NCBI GenBank assembly: GCA_001986395.2
Contig: MQVO02000022.1
Coordinates: forward strand, 186,001 to 250,000
Direction of reading: 5' to 3'
Origin: Irpex lacteus
Lineage: Eukaryota > Basidiomycota > Agaricomycetes > Polyporales > Irpicaceae
DNA length: 64,000 bases
Under the pieces are notes generated by a model. That model was not told the origin of the DNA, ran no database searches, and worked only from the letters and a program-made list of their open reading frames with translations. The translations under genes and the position numbers were made by a program. Positions 36,218 to 47,791 of this stretch are shown here, piece after piece. Within the stretch, counting starts at the first letter, position 1. Each line of letters begins with the position of its first letter.

Positions 36218-37177
36218 AGGTTTCCCGGGTGAGGTAACACCTCATGGTGTATGTTCCATATATCTGTTTGTTCGGATTCCCTGTGTACTATCGTAGACTG
36301 TGAGTGGCCCTTCCGCAATCCCTTCCAATCTTCTGTCCACTGATTCTCGTAACAGTTCAAAAGTATATCACTATTTGTTATTAGCATTCTCCATGATATT
36401 GGAACCAATGACAGAGAACAACGTGTCTTGTAACGCCGCAACGTATGCTAAAAAACCTCTTGTGTGACCCAACGTACGTGTTGTCATTTTTTGTACCACA
36501 AATCTTCTCGCCGAATAGGCAACTGATTCATTAGCATCAGTCAACAATATTAACGACTCCTAGCACCCTCTGACCTCATTCACGGAGGTGCTAAAAACAG
36601 GTACATGTCGCCGTTCTGGATGTGTGGCGAACCGTCATACACATAGTCCTCATGATGCATCTTACGCAGTGCTCCTTAACTTCTGCGGGTATGCTCCGTC
36701 TTCGGCTCTCATCCGTTCGTTGGTCTGCTCCAAGAAGGCAAAATGCAAGAAGAGTGCATGACCTGATTTGACGTCGACTGGGGTATCGTGTTTTTAAGTT
36801 TCGCTCCAATGCCGCGGTTCTTCCATCAGCAATCACCTCGCCCGCGTTCGCGCGCAGGTATATCCCAACTTTTTCAGCCTCGTAGTTCTACTGCTGTTTG
36901 GATGTTTTGCTCTATCTGTCCGCCCCTCAAGCATGGCCGATCGGACGGATGCATGTCATAGGTCACGCCAAGGTCTTGCTCCTTTTAGGCTTTCAAGCGC
37001 TCAAGAACGCAATATCGGATAGTCATGATCAATTTGTATGTACTCAAGTTATCACCAGACGGCATCCCGAATCGAAAATGACTCGTGCGCACAGATAACA
37101 GTCGATATACATAGATCAATCCATCTCACCATGCGTTGTTCCAGTTCAACGCATCCACAACCATCATCCGAAAACAG
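36218..37177. other. Intergenic, FCF1 to FAD oxidoreductase
   Basis: Contains the FCF1 3' flank and the promoter of the next gene. A minus-strand frame (36441-35971) overlaps FCF1 and is antisense noise. Nothing else was recognised. Confidence 0.5.
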
Positions 37178-38885
37178 ATGTCGCACAAAGTTCAGAAGGA
37201 TAGCAAGATCGTCATCGTAGGCGCAGGAGTATTCGGTCTATCCACGGCGGAGTACCTCCTGAAGAGAGGATACACGGAGATCACGATTTTGGATAGGTCA
37301 GCGGTGCTCCCGGCCCCTGACGCTGCTAGCTGCGACATCAACAAGAGTACGCAAGATGATCATCTGTTCCGGTACATACTCATAACTGACGCTGGAAACT
37401 CTAAAATCTCTGGCTCCTGTCAACATGTCTAGTTGTGCGCAGTTCGTACTCTGACTTGTTTTACACGAAGCTTGCCAAAGATGCGGTAAAGCTCTGGAGG
37501 GATCAAGAGCAATGGGGCGATACCTATCACGAGTGCGTATCACATTGCTATCGAGTTACTTCACCCCCGCTTCCATTCGTCACTGCTGTGCTATCACTTT
37601 ATCAACCTTCTATGTTGAACACAGGCCGCTGATGCCTGATTTTGGCGTTACAGAAGTGGCGTCTTCGTTATCAGTGCCGGAGGTAGCGGCTACGGAGATG
37701 GCGCGTACCATAACGATGTTGCTGTCGGAATTCGTTTGAAGAACCTTAATACACCGGAAGAGATCAAGGCCATCTTTCCTCCTGGAGTAAAGACCGGGTC
37801 GTTTGAAGGTGCTTCAGGGTACCTTAACTACGAAGGCGGATGGGCGTTTGCATCACAGGGTGTCGCGGTTTTACTGGAGAGGGTGAAGAAGCTGGGTGCG
37901 GTAGTTTATCCCGGGAAGAGTGTCGTGGATCTCGTGAAAGGAGAAGATGGCGTGACGAGAGGAGTTAAGACCGCAGATGGTAGCTCTTATGATGCAGACT
38001 TGGTGGTCATTGCATCTGGCTCCTGGACACCATCGACGTTCCCGAAGTTGGATCTTTTTGATAAGTGCCTTGCGACTGGGTCAGTCTATTCTTACTACCT
38101 TGTCTCGTCTGAGGTCACACTCACTGTTCGTGTCTTCAGCCAAGTGATCGCGACCATTCAGCTTACGCCAGAAGAAGCAGAAACATACCGTAACACTCCT
38201 GTCGTTCTCTCATTTAACACTGGCTTTTATATGTTTCCTGTGAGTAAAACGAGAATAGTCTGGAAGGACGAGCTAATCAAGACTCGTAGCCGAACGCAGA
38301 CAATATCGTGAAAGTCGCCATACACGGGAAAGGATACTTGCACCAACCAAATAATGGACCTTCCACTCCACGAACAAAACTCTCCGATGGAGAAGATGGC
38401 CTGCGTATCCCCAAACAAGCCGTCAGGAATCTGAGAGCGGGGTTGGCGGCCGTCTATCCAGATTTGGCGCAAAAACCATTTGTTCATACTCGACTATGCT
38501 GGTCAGTCCGTAACCATTGGTTTCTTATACCTACGCTCAATGAGGTGGATTACTAGGTACAATGATTCGCCAGATGATGATTTCGTTATTGGCTATCATC
38601 CCTCTGATTCTGGAATTGTACTGGCAACGTCGGGCAGCGGACATGCTTACAAGGTGTGCATCTCACAGATCACGCTGCTCACCTTTAACTGACATAATCC
38701 ATTAGTTCCTGCCCAACGTTGGACGTCTGGTGGCCGATGCGATTGAAGGAAAACTCGAACCCGAGCTGGTGCAGAAGTTTGCGCTCGACAGGGGTCGGAA
38801 TGAGCATGTCCCTTGGCGAGCGGATGGTTCAACTCGCCCACTGAATCTGGACGAGCTTTGCACTGCGGAGGACCTCTTGCCGTAA
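37178..38885 (+). CDS. FAD-dependent amine oxidase, sarcosine/fructosyl-amine oxidase family
   Basis: About seven exons encode about 415 residues; the ATG at 37178 starts MSHKVQKDSK, directly before the FAD-binding strand. The Rossmann motif VIVGAGVFGLSTAEYLLKRG sits at residues 11-30. The next conserved element, SCDINKIVRSSYSD, is formed across an intron with phase 1. Later motifs are FEGASGYLNYEGGWA, VVIASGSWTP, RLCWYNDSPDDDFVIGYHP and LATSGSGHAYKFLPNVG. The Cys in LCWY lies where the family attaches FAD covalently. These enzymes oxidise secondary amines or glycated amino acids to an aldehyde or dicarbonyl with release of hydrogen peroxide; they are often peroxisomal. A clear C-terminal SKL-type signal is not present (it ends EDLLP). 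Fructosyl-amino-acid, pipecolate or saccharopine oxidase are all possible; the substrate cannot be told. Confidence 0.9.
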
Positions 38886-39059
38886 CTGCATATGCACATT
38901 GCACATGGCATGTTTTGATGAGGTCATGGGTGTAATGCGGTACATACTGATATGACAACATGACATTCTCGCGCTTCAACGAACTATACACTGTCTGTCC
39001 TTGACCTCGATTCGACTGAAATGCAAGGTATTTTGGAGACACGGCTGGTCCATACAACT

Positions 39060-39065
39060 TGACTC
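39060..39065 (+). promoter_or_regulatory. Gcn4/CPC1-type site (TGACTC), 197 bp upstream of CPA2
   Basis: TGACTC in the context TTGACTCG. This is the core of the general amino-acid control element in fungi, and CPA2 orthologs are known targets in yeast and Neurospora. Motif match only. Confidence 0.4.
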
Positions 39066-39146
39066 GACCAAGGGTCGATATGATCCTGACGTACGAACGC
39101 GCTAAAGAAGTGAGGGCGGGATTTGCCGCCAAAATTGATTCGCCTC

Positions 39147-39152
39147 GAGTCA
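39147..39152 (-). promoter_or_regulatory. Gcn4/CPC1-type site (TGACTC), 110 bp upstream of CPA2
   Basis: GAGTCA on the + strand, that is TGACTC on the minus strand, in the context GTGACTCG. It is the second copy within 100 bp, which makes chance somewhat less likely. Motif match only. Confidence 0.4.
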
Positions 39153-39261
39153 CTCGCAGAGTTAAAGTGTTGTGTCTGGACAGTCTACCTCCTCCAACCT
39201 CATCTCTCCTTCCACCACACAACTCGGAGGAACCTCTCGCTGGAGGCCTGGGGCACTCAGG

Positions 39262-42200
39262 ATGAATATCCTTCGATGTCATCCCAGCGTGCGATGCCTC
39301 GCGCGTCGAACATTGTCCAGTGTTCGCCAATTCCATGTATCCAGGACTCGACTGGCAATCGTACCAACCAAGCCAATACACGCTGTAGCACGCGCTGCGG
39401 TCGGCTCTTATGGTGGTGAGGAAGAAGGAGAACATGTTCTCAACTCTCCCTCCGAGCTCGCACGCAAAATCTCGGCGAAGGTGCTACCCAAGATTCCTCG
39501 ACCCGACGTTCGCAAGGTGCTCATTGTCGGTAGTGGAGGTCTCAGTATTGGCCAGGCCGGCGAGTTCGATTATTCAGGCTCTCAGGCTTTGAAGGCTCTC
39601 CGTGAAGAGGGCGTAGACGCGGTGCTCATTAACCCAAATATTGCCACCTGGCAGACGTCACACGAACTCGCCTCGGAAGTCTACTTCTTACCTATCACCC
39701 CGGATTATGTGGCCTACGTCTTGGAGAAGGAGAGGCCTGACGGTATTCTCCTGACATTTGGTGGTCAGAGTGCTCTCAACGTCGGTATTGAACTGGACAA
39801 GATGGGTATTCTCGAACGTCTCGGTGTACAAGTCCTTGGAACTCCTATCAGGACCCTCGAGGTTTCGGAGGACCGTGACTTATTCGTACAGGCACTAAAG
39901 GGTGAGTCATAGCCTGTCCCCCAACGTTACCCCTGCTTCCCTGCTCCTGCGTTGTCACTTCCTTATCTTCTTGATATGTGAAGGTCACGTGGTCGTTTCC
40001 GTCTTCATAGCGCATACTAAATGTTTCGTTTCGCGTCCCAGAGATCGACATTCCTGTAGCTCAATCAACTGCCGTATCTACTGTTAACGATGCGCTTGAT
40101 GCTGCTGAGAAGATTGGCTATCCGGTTATCTTACGTTCGGCTTTCACCCTTGGTGGTCTCGGTTCTGGTTTCGCAAATAACCCCGATGAACTTCGTGATC
40201 TCTCCGCGAAGAGCTTGAGTCTCAGTCCTCAGGTTCTCATCGAGCGTAGCATGAAAGGTTGGAAGGAATTGGAGTATGAGGTTGTTCGTGACGCTGCAGA
40301 TGTAAGTCTACCTTACTACATAACTTTCGTCAGCTAACGAAAAGCGTTGCTAGAACACTATTATTTGCTGCAACATGGAGAACTTCGACCCTCTTGGTAC
40401 ACATACCGGTGATTCGATCGTCGTCGCGCCTTCACAGACCCTGCCAGATGATGAGTACCACATGCTCCGTTCTGCTGCTCTCAAGGTTATCCGTCATCTC
40501 GGTGTCGTCGGTGAATGCAACATCCAGTACGCGTTAAACCCTACCTCCCGTGAATACTGCGTTATCGAGGTCAACGCTCGTCTGAGTCGTTCAAGGTACA
40601 TTCTGTTCACATCATTCCCTCATGCGTGTTCTTATCTTTGTGAAGTGCACTCGCGTCCAAGGCTACAGGCTATCCCCTTGCCTACACGGCCGCGAAGATT
40701 GCTCTCGGTCACACACTCCCCGAACTCCCTAACGCTGTCACCAAGACCACCACCGCCTGCTTCGAGCCGTCCTTGGACTACATCGTCACGAAGATCCCCA
40801 AGTGGGACCTGGCCAAGTTTTCTTCTCAGGTTAACCGTGAGGTCGGATCTGCTATGAAGTCTGTCGGCGAAGTTATGGCCATCGGTCGTACGTTTGAGGA
40901 ATCTCTGCAGAAGGCTATCCGTCAGGTCGATCCCCGCTGGAAGGGCTTCGAGGCCTACATCCAGCCCGAGGATCTTGACCGTGCTCTGTCGAAACCGACT
41001 GATATGAGGCTGTTCGCTATCGCATACGCGATCTTCAACAAGAACTACACCGTCGATCAAATCCACGATCTCACCAAGATTGACAAGGTTAGTCGCGACA
41101 GTCTTCTGATCATCGAATGCTTAGCTGAATACACGTGTATGTGCCCAGTGGTTCCTTTACAAGATCGACAACATAGTGCAAACCGTATATGCTCTCAAGC
41201 AGGCCGGCTCCCTCGAGAACGTTGATGCTGAGCTCATGAAGCGCGCCAAGGGGCAGGGCTTCTCCGACTCACACATCGCGGACCTTGTTTCCTCGAAGGA
41301 AGACTCCGTGCGTGCTCACAGGAAGTCTTTCGGTATCACGCCATTCGTCAAGCGTATCGACACCCTGGCTGCCGAATATCCCGCACACACCAACTACCTC
41401 TACACCACTTACAACGCCTCTGAGCACGATGTCAAGTTCGACGAACACGGTACCATGGTTCTCGGAAGTGGCGTCTACCGCATTGGCAGCAGTGTCGAGT
41501 TCGATTGGTGTGCCGTAACCTGTGCTCGCAAGCTGAGGGAGATGGGACAGAGGACTATCATGATCAACTACAACCCTGAGACTGTCTCGACCGACTTCGA
41601 CGAGGCCGACCGTCTTTACTTCGAAGAGCTGGGATACGAGCGTGTCATGGATATTTACGAACTCGAGCAGGCACATGGTGTTATTGTCAGCGTCGGCGGT
41701 ACGTTCCTCAGCCACATATCACATTAAGTCACATCGCTAATTGTGCGTGTGTTAAGGTCAATTGCCCCAGAACATCGCATTGCGCCTGAAGCACAATGGC
41801 GTGTCTGTCCTCGGTACCGATCCGGAGAAGATTGATAACGCAGAAGATCGTCATAAGTTCTCTTCGATACTCGATAGCATCGGCGTCGACCAGCCGGAAT
41901 GGACTGAGGTCTCTTCCCTCGAGGCGGCCAAGGAGTTTGCCTCGAAGGTTGGGTGAGTTGTTACCCCTCAACCCTGGCTAAGTAATAATGAAACTGACGC
42001 TTTCACTAGCTACCCCGTGCTTATTCGTCCTTCATATGTGCTTTCGGGTGCTGCTATGAACGTCGTATACGAGGAGCATGCACTGGAGTATAACCTTTCC
42101 GCTGCCGCAGATGTTTCTCCTCTCCACCCCGTCGTCATTACCAAGTTCATCGACAACGCTCAGGAAATTGACGTCGACGCCGTGGCATACCAGGGCAATC

Positions 42201-43284
42201 TCCTCATCCATGCCGTCTCTGAGCACGTCGAAAACGCCGGTGTCCACTCTGGAGACGCTACCCTTGTCCTTCCACCGGTCTCGCTTACCGACACCGATAT
42301 GTCTCGTCTGAAGGAAATCGCAGAGAAGGTCGCCGCTGCGTTCGAGATCTCTGGCCCTTACAATATGCAAATTATCAAGAAGCCTGCCGAAGACGGAGAG
42401 GAAGCGCAGCTCAAGGTCATCGAGTGTAATCTCCGTGCCTCGCGGTCGTTCCCCTTTGTCTCGAAGGTCCTGGGTTACAACTTCATTGACTATGCCGCGG
42501 CTGCGATTTCCGGAGTCAACGTTCCTGAACCAGTGGATGCCATGGCCCAGAAGCGTGATTACACTGCCGTGAAGGTTGCTCAGTTCTCCTGGACTCGTTT
42601 GGGAGGTGCTGACCCCTTCCTTGGAGTTGGTGAGTTTTCGTTTATGATCTATTAATGCGCCACCAGCTAAATGATCATGTAGAAATGGCCAGTACTGGTG
42701 AAGTTGCCAGCTTCGGCCAGGATATCCATGAGGCGTACTGGGCAGCGCTTCTCAGTCAGACTGGCTTCAAGGTCCCTCGCCAGGGCAGTGGCGTTCTCAT
42801 CGGCGGAGACATCAGCAAACCCGAAATGGTTACTGTGGCTAAGACTTTGACGGATCTCGGGTTCAAGCTGTACTGCTCGTCACCGGTGGTTGAAGATTTC
42901 CTGAACAAACTGCCTTACGTCTCCGCGAAGCGCATTTTCTTCCCTACCCGCGACAAACGTAAACTGCGTGAGGTATTCGACGAATTCGACATCGAATGTG
43001 TCATCAACCTTGCGAAGGCTCGCGGTAAGGATGCCGTTGACGAAGACTACGTTGCTCGCCGGTTAGTAGTTCTATTTGTTTTAGGCATTTCCATAGTCTC
43101 ATTTCCCTTTCGCAGAAACGCCGTTGACTTCGGTCTCCCGTTGCTTAACAACCCTCGTTGCGCTCAACTCTTCGTTGAGAGTCTGGCGAAGAAGATACCC
43201 CAAGGCGGCTTGAAAAAGTATACAGAAGGCCGGATACCCTCAGAAGTCCGGTCATGGAGGGAGTTCGTTGGAAAACGAGCATAA
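39262..43284 (+). CDS. CPA2: Carbamoyl-phosphate synthase, arginine-specific, large chain
   Basis: Nine exons (39262-39901, 40042-40301, 40354-40595, 40646-41087, 41149-41698, 41757-41952, 42010-42629, 42683-43061, 43116-43284) give exactly 1165 residues, close to fungal CPA2/ARG-3. The protein makes carbamoyl phosphate from bicarbonate, ammonia and two ATP; ammonia comes from a separate glutaminase subunit (CPA1). Two ATP-grasp halves are visible: the first after [20 protein letters not shown], with [20 protein letters not shown] and [18 protein letters not shown], the second with [18 protein letters not shown] and [17 protein letters not shown]. The C-terminal allosteric MGS-like domain starts around [14 protein letters not shown]. 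There is no fused glutaminase or ATCase, which excludes the pyrimidine-specific multienzyme. The N-terminus is basic and Ser/Arg-rich with no acidic residue for about 50 positions, as in a mitochondrial presequence; Neurospora ARG-3 is mitochondrial, yeast Cpa2 is not. Confidence 0.96.
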
Positions 43285-43629
43285 AAATATGTGCTGTGGA
43301 TTTATCAATTTTGGCACGTCCGTTCGCTATCTTGACCCTAGAACCGTAGCTTGCAAAAGTACGATTGCTCAATGTATCAGTATTATAATTGTCCTACATG
43401 CTAGACTTCGTGTAAATGCTTATGTCCTCGAACTGTTCTCATCAATTTCCGTACGGAAGAGGCAAACCACAGAGCGCTTGGGTGATCGCAAGCAAGGGTA
43501 AACAACGCGCTCCGCTTTATTACAACGCGTCGTTACACGCTGGCGAGGTTGGTTTTGTTCTCCCACCACGGCAATTTGACACTCACGCTAAGTCGGAAAT
43601 AACTACCCTAGACCACTTCATACTTGAGA
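43285..43629. other. Intergenic, CPA2 to DUF1917 gene
   Basis: 345 bp containing the CPA2 3' flank and the promoter of the next gene. Nothing distinctive was seen. Confidence 0.5.
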
Positions 43630-45474
43630 ATGGGCGCTGTAAAGGACGATGAGCTTCCCGCAGCGGAGTCATATCCGTATTTCTGGCATAAAGAGTCTGA
43701 ACTTACCCTCCAGGACTTCCTCAAGAAGGTGTGTAAAGCAGCCCTTTCACGTGTGTTGTAGTAGACTAATAGCAATGGGATCAATAGTATAAGCCATCTA
43801 TGGTACAGAATGATGGTACTAAGCCTGTAAGTCATCCTTTCACCATCACTCATGCTAAGTAGTTGTTAAACGCGCAATTAGTGGCTGTGGGTTGAGAAAG
43901 CTCAGTCGAGTGAGGACGATGCAGACAGAGACAAAGCAGAGAAAGAGGCCGCCGTATTGTGTACATTCATATACTATGCCTTGCGTACACAAAGCTGACG
44001 GCGGCTGTCACAGTGGAGGAAGTAACAGAAAAGGTAGAGAGCATCAAGGTATGTATGTGGCAATGACGTTTCTCAGAATGCAGAATCATTTAAGCGGACT
44101 CTACGCCTCGCTCTATCAGAATGACGATTCAATACCAGTTCGAGCCAATAAGAAGAAAGGTCTGAAGAGCAAAAAGGAGCTCCGAGAAGAGGTAAGTTCT
44201 TTATCTGGAACGCAGTTTTCCTCGTAGTGACCCTATATGCCGCTCTAGGTGCAAGCCGAGGCTTCCGAAAAGTTGAAAGACATCTCCATTCGCCACCATT
44301 GGGTTTCCGGAAAATGGTACGGAAGTTATGGCCCTGCTTCTTTCACTCTCCTGATTATCGAGTTCTAGGTTAATCTTCGCCCCTCCGGACAAAGTTGACC
44401 TGGTATGGTCGACTTTGGCAAGTGGGTACCATCCCAAATACCTTGCTCTCTATTATACTCACTCACTTCCTCACTGCTACACAGCATCCCTTGTTGAGGG
44501 ACCTTTAGCATCTACTTGTGCAACTCTTGCGAAAGTCTCGACTTCCCCTAAGGATGAAAGTCAGAATTATCAGCACGTTATGTGCCTCTATGTTCCTGAT
44601 GTCTACGACAAAGATAAGGTTATCGAGGTAAAAGTCCTTCGTATGCCGGTGGGTGATCTGGCAACATTGACCAGTTTTCAGGTGATGAGAGTCCTCTTAC
44701 GGAGCCATGGTCTGAACCTCATGGGGGTGAAATCCAACCTCTATACTGCTATCGGTGAGTACGCTTCAGTCGGATCTTGTGTTCATCTATCTCATCATAT
44801 GCTTATGACGGGGCCAATGCTCTGGCCAGGTCTGGATAGTAAACATCCTAGTGGAATACAGTCCACCGTGCGTTCGACAATAGTCCTCTGAATGATGGAG
44901 CACGAATAGCGATCAATGACTTACATGACTTTATAGGTTTGGAAGAACTCCGCCCTTATGAAAGAGGCGGATATCAAAGTACGCTCTTTCTTTGCTATGT
45001 CCACTCGAGATCTCATCCTGGTACATGCAGGCGTTGAAAGATGAGTACTATGCGGAACTCAATGCATCGAAGGCAACAACCGCTGAGAAAACGGCTGACG
45101 AGAAGAAGCCGACACCTTTGGCATCCTCGGGCGCCACGGGTAAACCGAAATTGAAGCAGAAGCAGGTCCAGAACAATATTTTTGAATCAGATGACGAGGT
45201 CGAGAAAGTTCCTAAGGAGAAAGCAGTATCCAAGGCAGATACAGATACGAAAGCGAAGGCTCGTAAACCAATTGCGAAGAAACAAGCTCAAGAGTTCGCC
45301 TCAGACGCAGAAGAAGATAGCGATGTCGAGGCAAGGAAGCGAGAACTGCAAGCAAAGAAGTCAGGCAGTCGCAGTCAAACTCAGAAGAAGAGAGCCAAGA
45401 GCGAATCGGACGAAGAGGAAGACGATGAAGACTCTCGACCTACGAAAGCCCGCAAGAGGAGTGGCAAAGTCTGA
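43630..45474 (+). CDS. DUF1917 (UPF0696/C11orf68-like) protein with basic tail
   Basis: About eleven short exons, followed from the ATG at 43630 (MGAVKDDELPAAESYPYFWH). The conserved core includes RHHWVSGKWLIFAPPDKVD, the strand VMRVLLRSHGLNLMGVKSNL, then LDSKHPSGIQSTVWKNSALM and ALKDEYYAELNA. This is the signature of the DUF1917 family, whose fold is related to eIF4E. One 54-nt segment (GTAAAAGTCC to TTTTCAG, about 44629-44682) is open in frame but is taken as an intron, because removing it restores the core spacing IEVMRVLL. The last 130 residues are Lys/Glu/Ser-rich with acidic patches (ESDEEEDDEDSR) and end in KARKRSGKV, suggesting nuclear localisation. The biochemical role is unknown; cap or nucleotide binding would be a guess from the fold. 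Confidence 0.8.
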
Positions 45475-46192
45475 CGACACTACAAACGCCACTGATACAC
45501 TCCGCCGATCGGTGTCTTACTCTGTACTTATAGCTGATGCTGGCTACAAATATGCTCAAGCCACGCATACACGGTTCCTATAACTTTGCGACATATGAAT
45601 TGTTACCTTACCTCGCCTCTTTCATTTCTTATGCTCGGAATTTTTTTTTGATGCGGTGCGTCAACGTATCTCACCATTTCATGCTACATCGTTACCATCG
45701 AACTATCCATCTCATCTACCTAGGTATAGAGCAAGTGGCGTATGTTTTTCCGCGTCATCCATAGTCGACAAGAGGAATACACGCGGAAGTGAGCGTCATG
45801 AAGACATCAGTGCCATACGCATCACTGCAAAATGACGGAGTCTGTGTCAGTAGGTGTTTCACGTACCGCTCATGCTTTCCTAATGCAGTGTTCAATAACT
45901 CCCAAGTGTCTTCATCAAAGTCATAAGCCTTCATAAACCGGGCAGCTCAGTCGTCCGTTGGCTGAATCTCAGGCATATACAGCATATGCCGGCAACCGTT
46001 GGGCCGACCCTAAATGAACAGCGGCTCTTTTGCTGAGAAGTTCTCGCCACATGCCGTATATGGTGGCTCCGGAGTATGAGCTTCAGCGATGATTGCTCAG
46101 TCGTCCTATGGCGACGTATCACATCGGAGGATTCATTTGCTCTAATGGTATAAGACAGGGCTCGCAGTAGGGCTCCTACGCTCAACAGCGCC
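45475..46192. other. Intergenic, DUF1917 gene to MIF4G gene
   Basis: About 720 bp with the 3' flank of one gene and the promoter of the next. A minus-strand frame at 45931-46287 overlaps the MIF4G start and is discounted. Nothing else was recognised. Confidence 0.5.
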
Positions 46193-47681
46193 ATGTCAAG
46201 CCTCACTCCGCTTCTATCCCCCGCCAAGTCCCCTTCCAGTTCTGCATCCCCCAAGGGGAAGTGGCGGCCCTGGAGCGTGCCTGTCAAGTCTTCTACGGTA
46301 TCTCGGACGCTTTGCGGTCAACTCAACAAGTTGACGAATAGGAACTTCGACGTCATCGCAAACCGCATTGCGCAGCTCACATGGACCGTCGAGCTCAGCG
46401 AAGATCGTGACTCTCTAAATGCCCTCGTTCGCGCAATCTTCTATCGAGGTGCTACAGACGCGCATAGGCAGCTTCTCTACGCTTTGCTCTGCCGGCGGGT
46501 CATCGACGTCTTGGAAGCAGAACGGAGTCGATGGAGGAAGGTGGACAGTCTACATATAGGCAAATCTGTCCAGTCATTCGAGACGGTTATGACCCTCCTC
46601 GCCACCGACGAATACAATCGTATCCGAGGATACCATGTGCCGGAGCAGCTAGAGAAATTGGCGGGGTTCTTGGGAGAGCTCTTGATTTATGGTGTCGTCG
46701 CCACCGCCAACATGGGCGACATACTGGCATCTCTTGTCGAGGGAGCGAAACGTAATGACGAATGTATGGCTGTCGCAACCTGCCGGTTTCTCTTCCCCAT
46801 CACCCTAGCGTACAATGCCGTACATATTCTGGGAGCTTTAAAAGTGACAAGTCTGCTTGATCAGGCTCTGAAGGAGGATGGCTTATCCCCCATGGTACGG
46901 TATCTTATGATGGTAACTCTCATTATTTTGTTATGTATTGCACACCGACTGACTCAATTCTCGTTCAGGGGATGCTCGACCGCGTTAACTCTCCTACGCC
47001 ACATCATGCCTTTAGCTCAGCTCAACCCAGAGTTGACATGTATCCCACCGCGTTAGACGAATACTTCATTGACGACGATGACGGCGGCGACGCAGACGTT
47101 TTCTCAGATGTGGACGAAGCGGAGGATAACGAATGGATGCAGCGGGACTGTGAAGATTGGGCGAAAGCGTTCCTGATACATCACGATGACCAACATCTCG
47201 GCGACATTCTTCATAGCCTACGACTAGTGCATCGCAAGCAACTTTTGCGTTGCCTTGTCTCCACTTCCCTATATCTCGGCGATGTTGCAGAGGCAACGTC
47301 TGTCGGCTCTCTGTATAGCCAGCCACGCATTCGTCAGCTATGCTCTGATGGCAAGCTCTTCGACGAAGCTCTCTGCGATGAACTAGCGATACTTCAGGAT
47401 GTTCGCCTAGACGTCCCTAATGCGGTCTACCTGATGGCCCACGTCTTACACTCGACAAATCTCAATGCTGATAAGCTGAGAGCATTGGTCCAGTCTTCCA
47501 TGTCCTCTCAAGCGACTCTTGCTGATGTGCTCATCACCGAGATTAACCGACAGGAGCAGAGAGAGCAAGTGGGACGATCAGAAGAGGTGAGACTTAATCG
47601 TTTTGAGCGAACGAGTTCAAATACCTCATGTTGTGCATCTTGTAACATATTTGCCAGGACAAGCTAGTCACACGCCATTGA
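46193..47681 (+). CDS. MIF4G-domain protein (eIF4G-like middle domain)
   Basis: Three exons (46193-46912, 46969-47586, 47658-47681) encode exactly 453 residues. After a 25-residue Ser/Pro leader, the sequence LCGQLNKLTNRNFDVIANRI begins a MIF4G-type array of helices, continuing LNALVRAIFYRGATDAHRQL and YALLCRRVIDVLE. This is the fold by which eIF4G and its relatives bind eIF4A and RNA. The domain spans about residues 38-240. The second half has an acidic linker (FIDDDDGGDADVFSDVDEAE) and further helices. There is no eIF4E-binding region and no long N-terminus, so this is not eIF4G itself; a small MIF4G regulator of translation or mRNA decay is the best reading. It converges on the large acidic gene, with 110 bp between stop codons. 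Confidence 0.8.
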
Positions 47682-47791
47682 CGTTGAACGGTACCGTCAA
47701 TCGATGATTACTGGACTTCCTAAAACCGTACTTTATCCAAGTAGATGTACAATAACTATGTATCATAGAAAACGCAATGTTCAAGTCCAAA

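Larger units (their letters stand above)
38886..39261. promoter_or_regulatory. Promoter region of CPA2
   Basis: A 376-bp gap between the FAD oxidase stop and the CPA2 start, both genes on the + strand. It holds two copies of the TGACTC core bound by Gcn4/CPC1-type bZIP factors (listed separately). A C/T-rich segment precedes the ATG. Confidence 0.5.

Noticed and set aside
44868..44938. A GC-AG intron in the DUF1917 gene
   Set aside because: A canonical GTGCGT donor two bases upstream gives the same protein.
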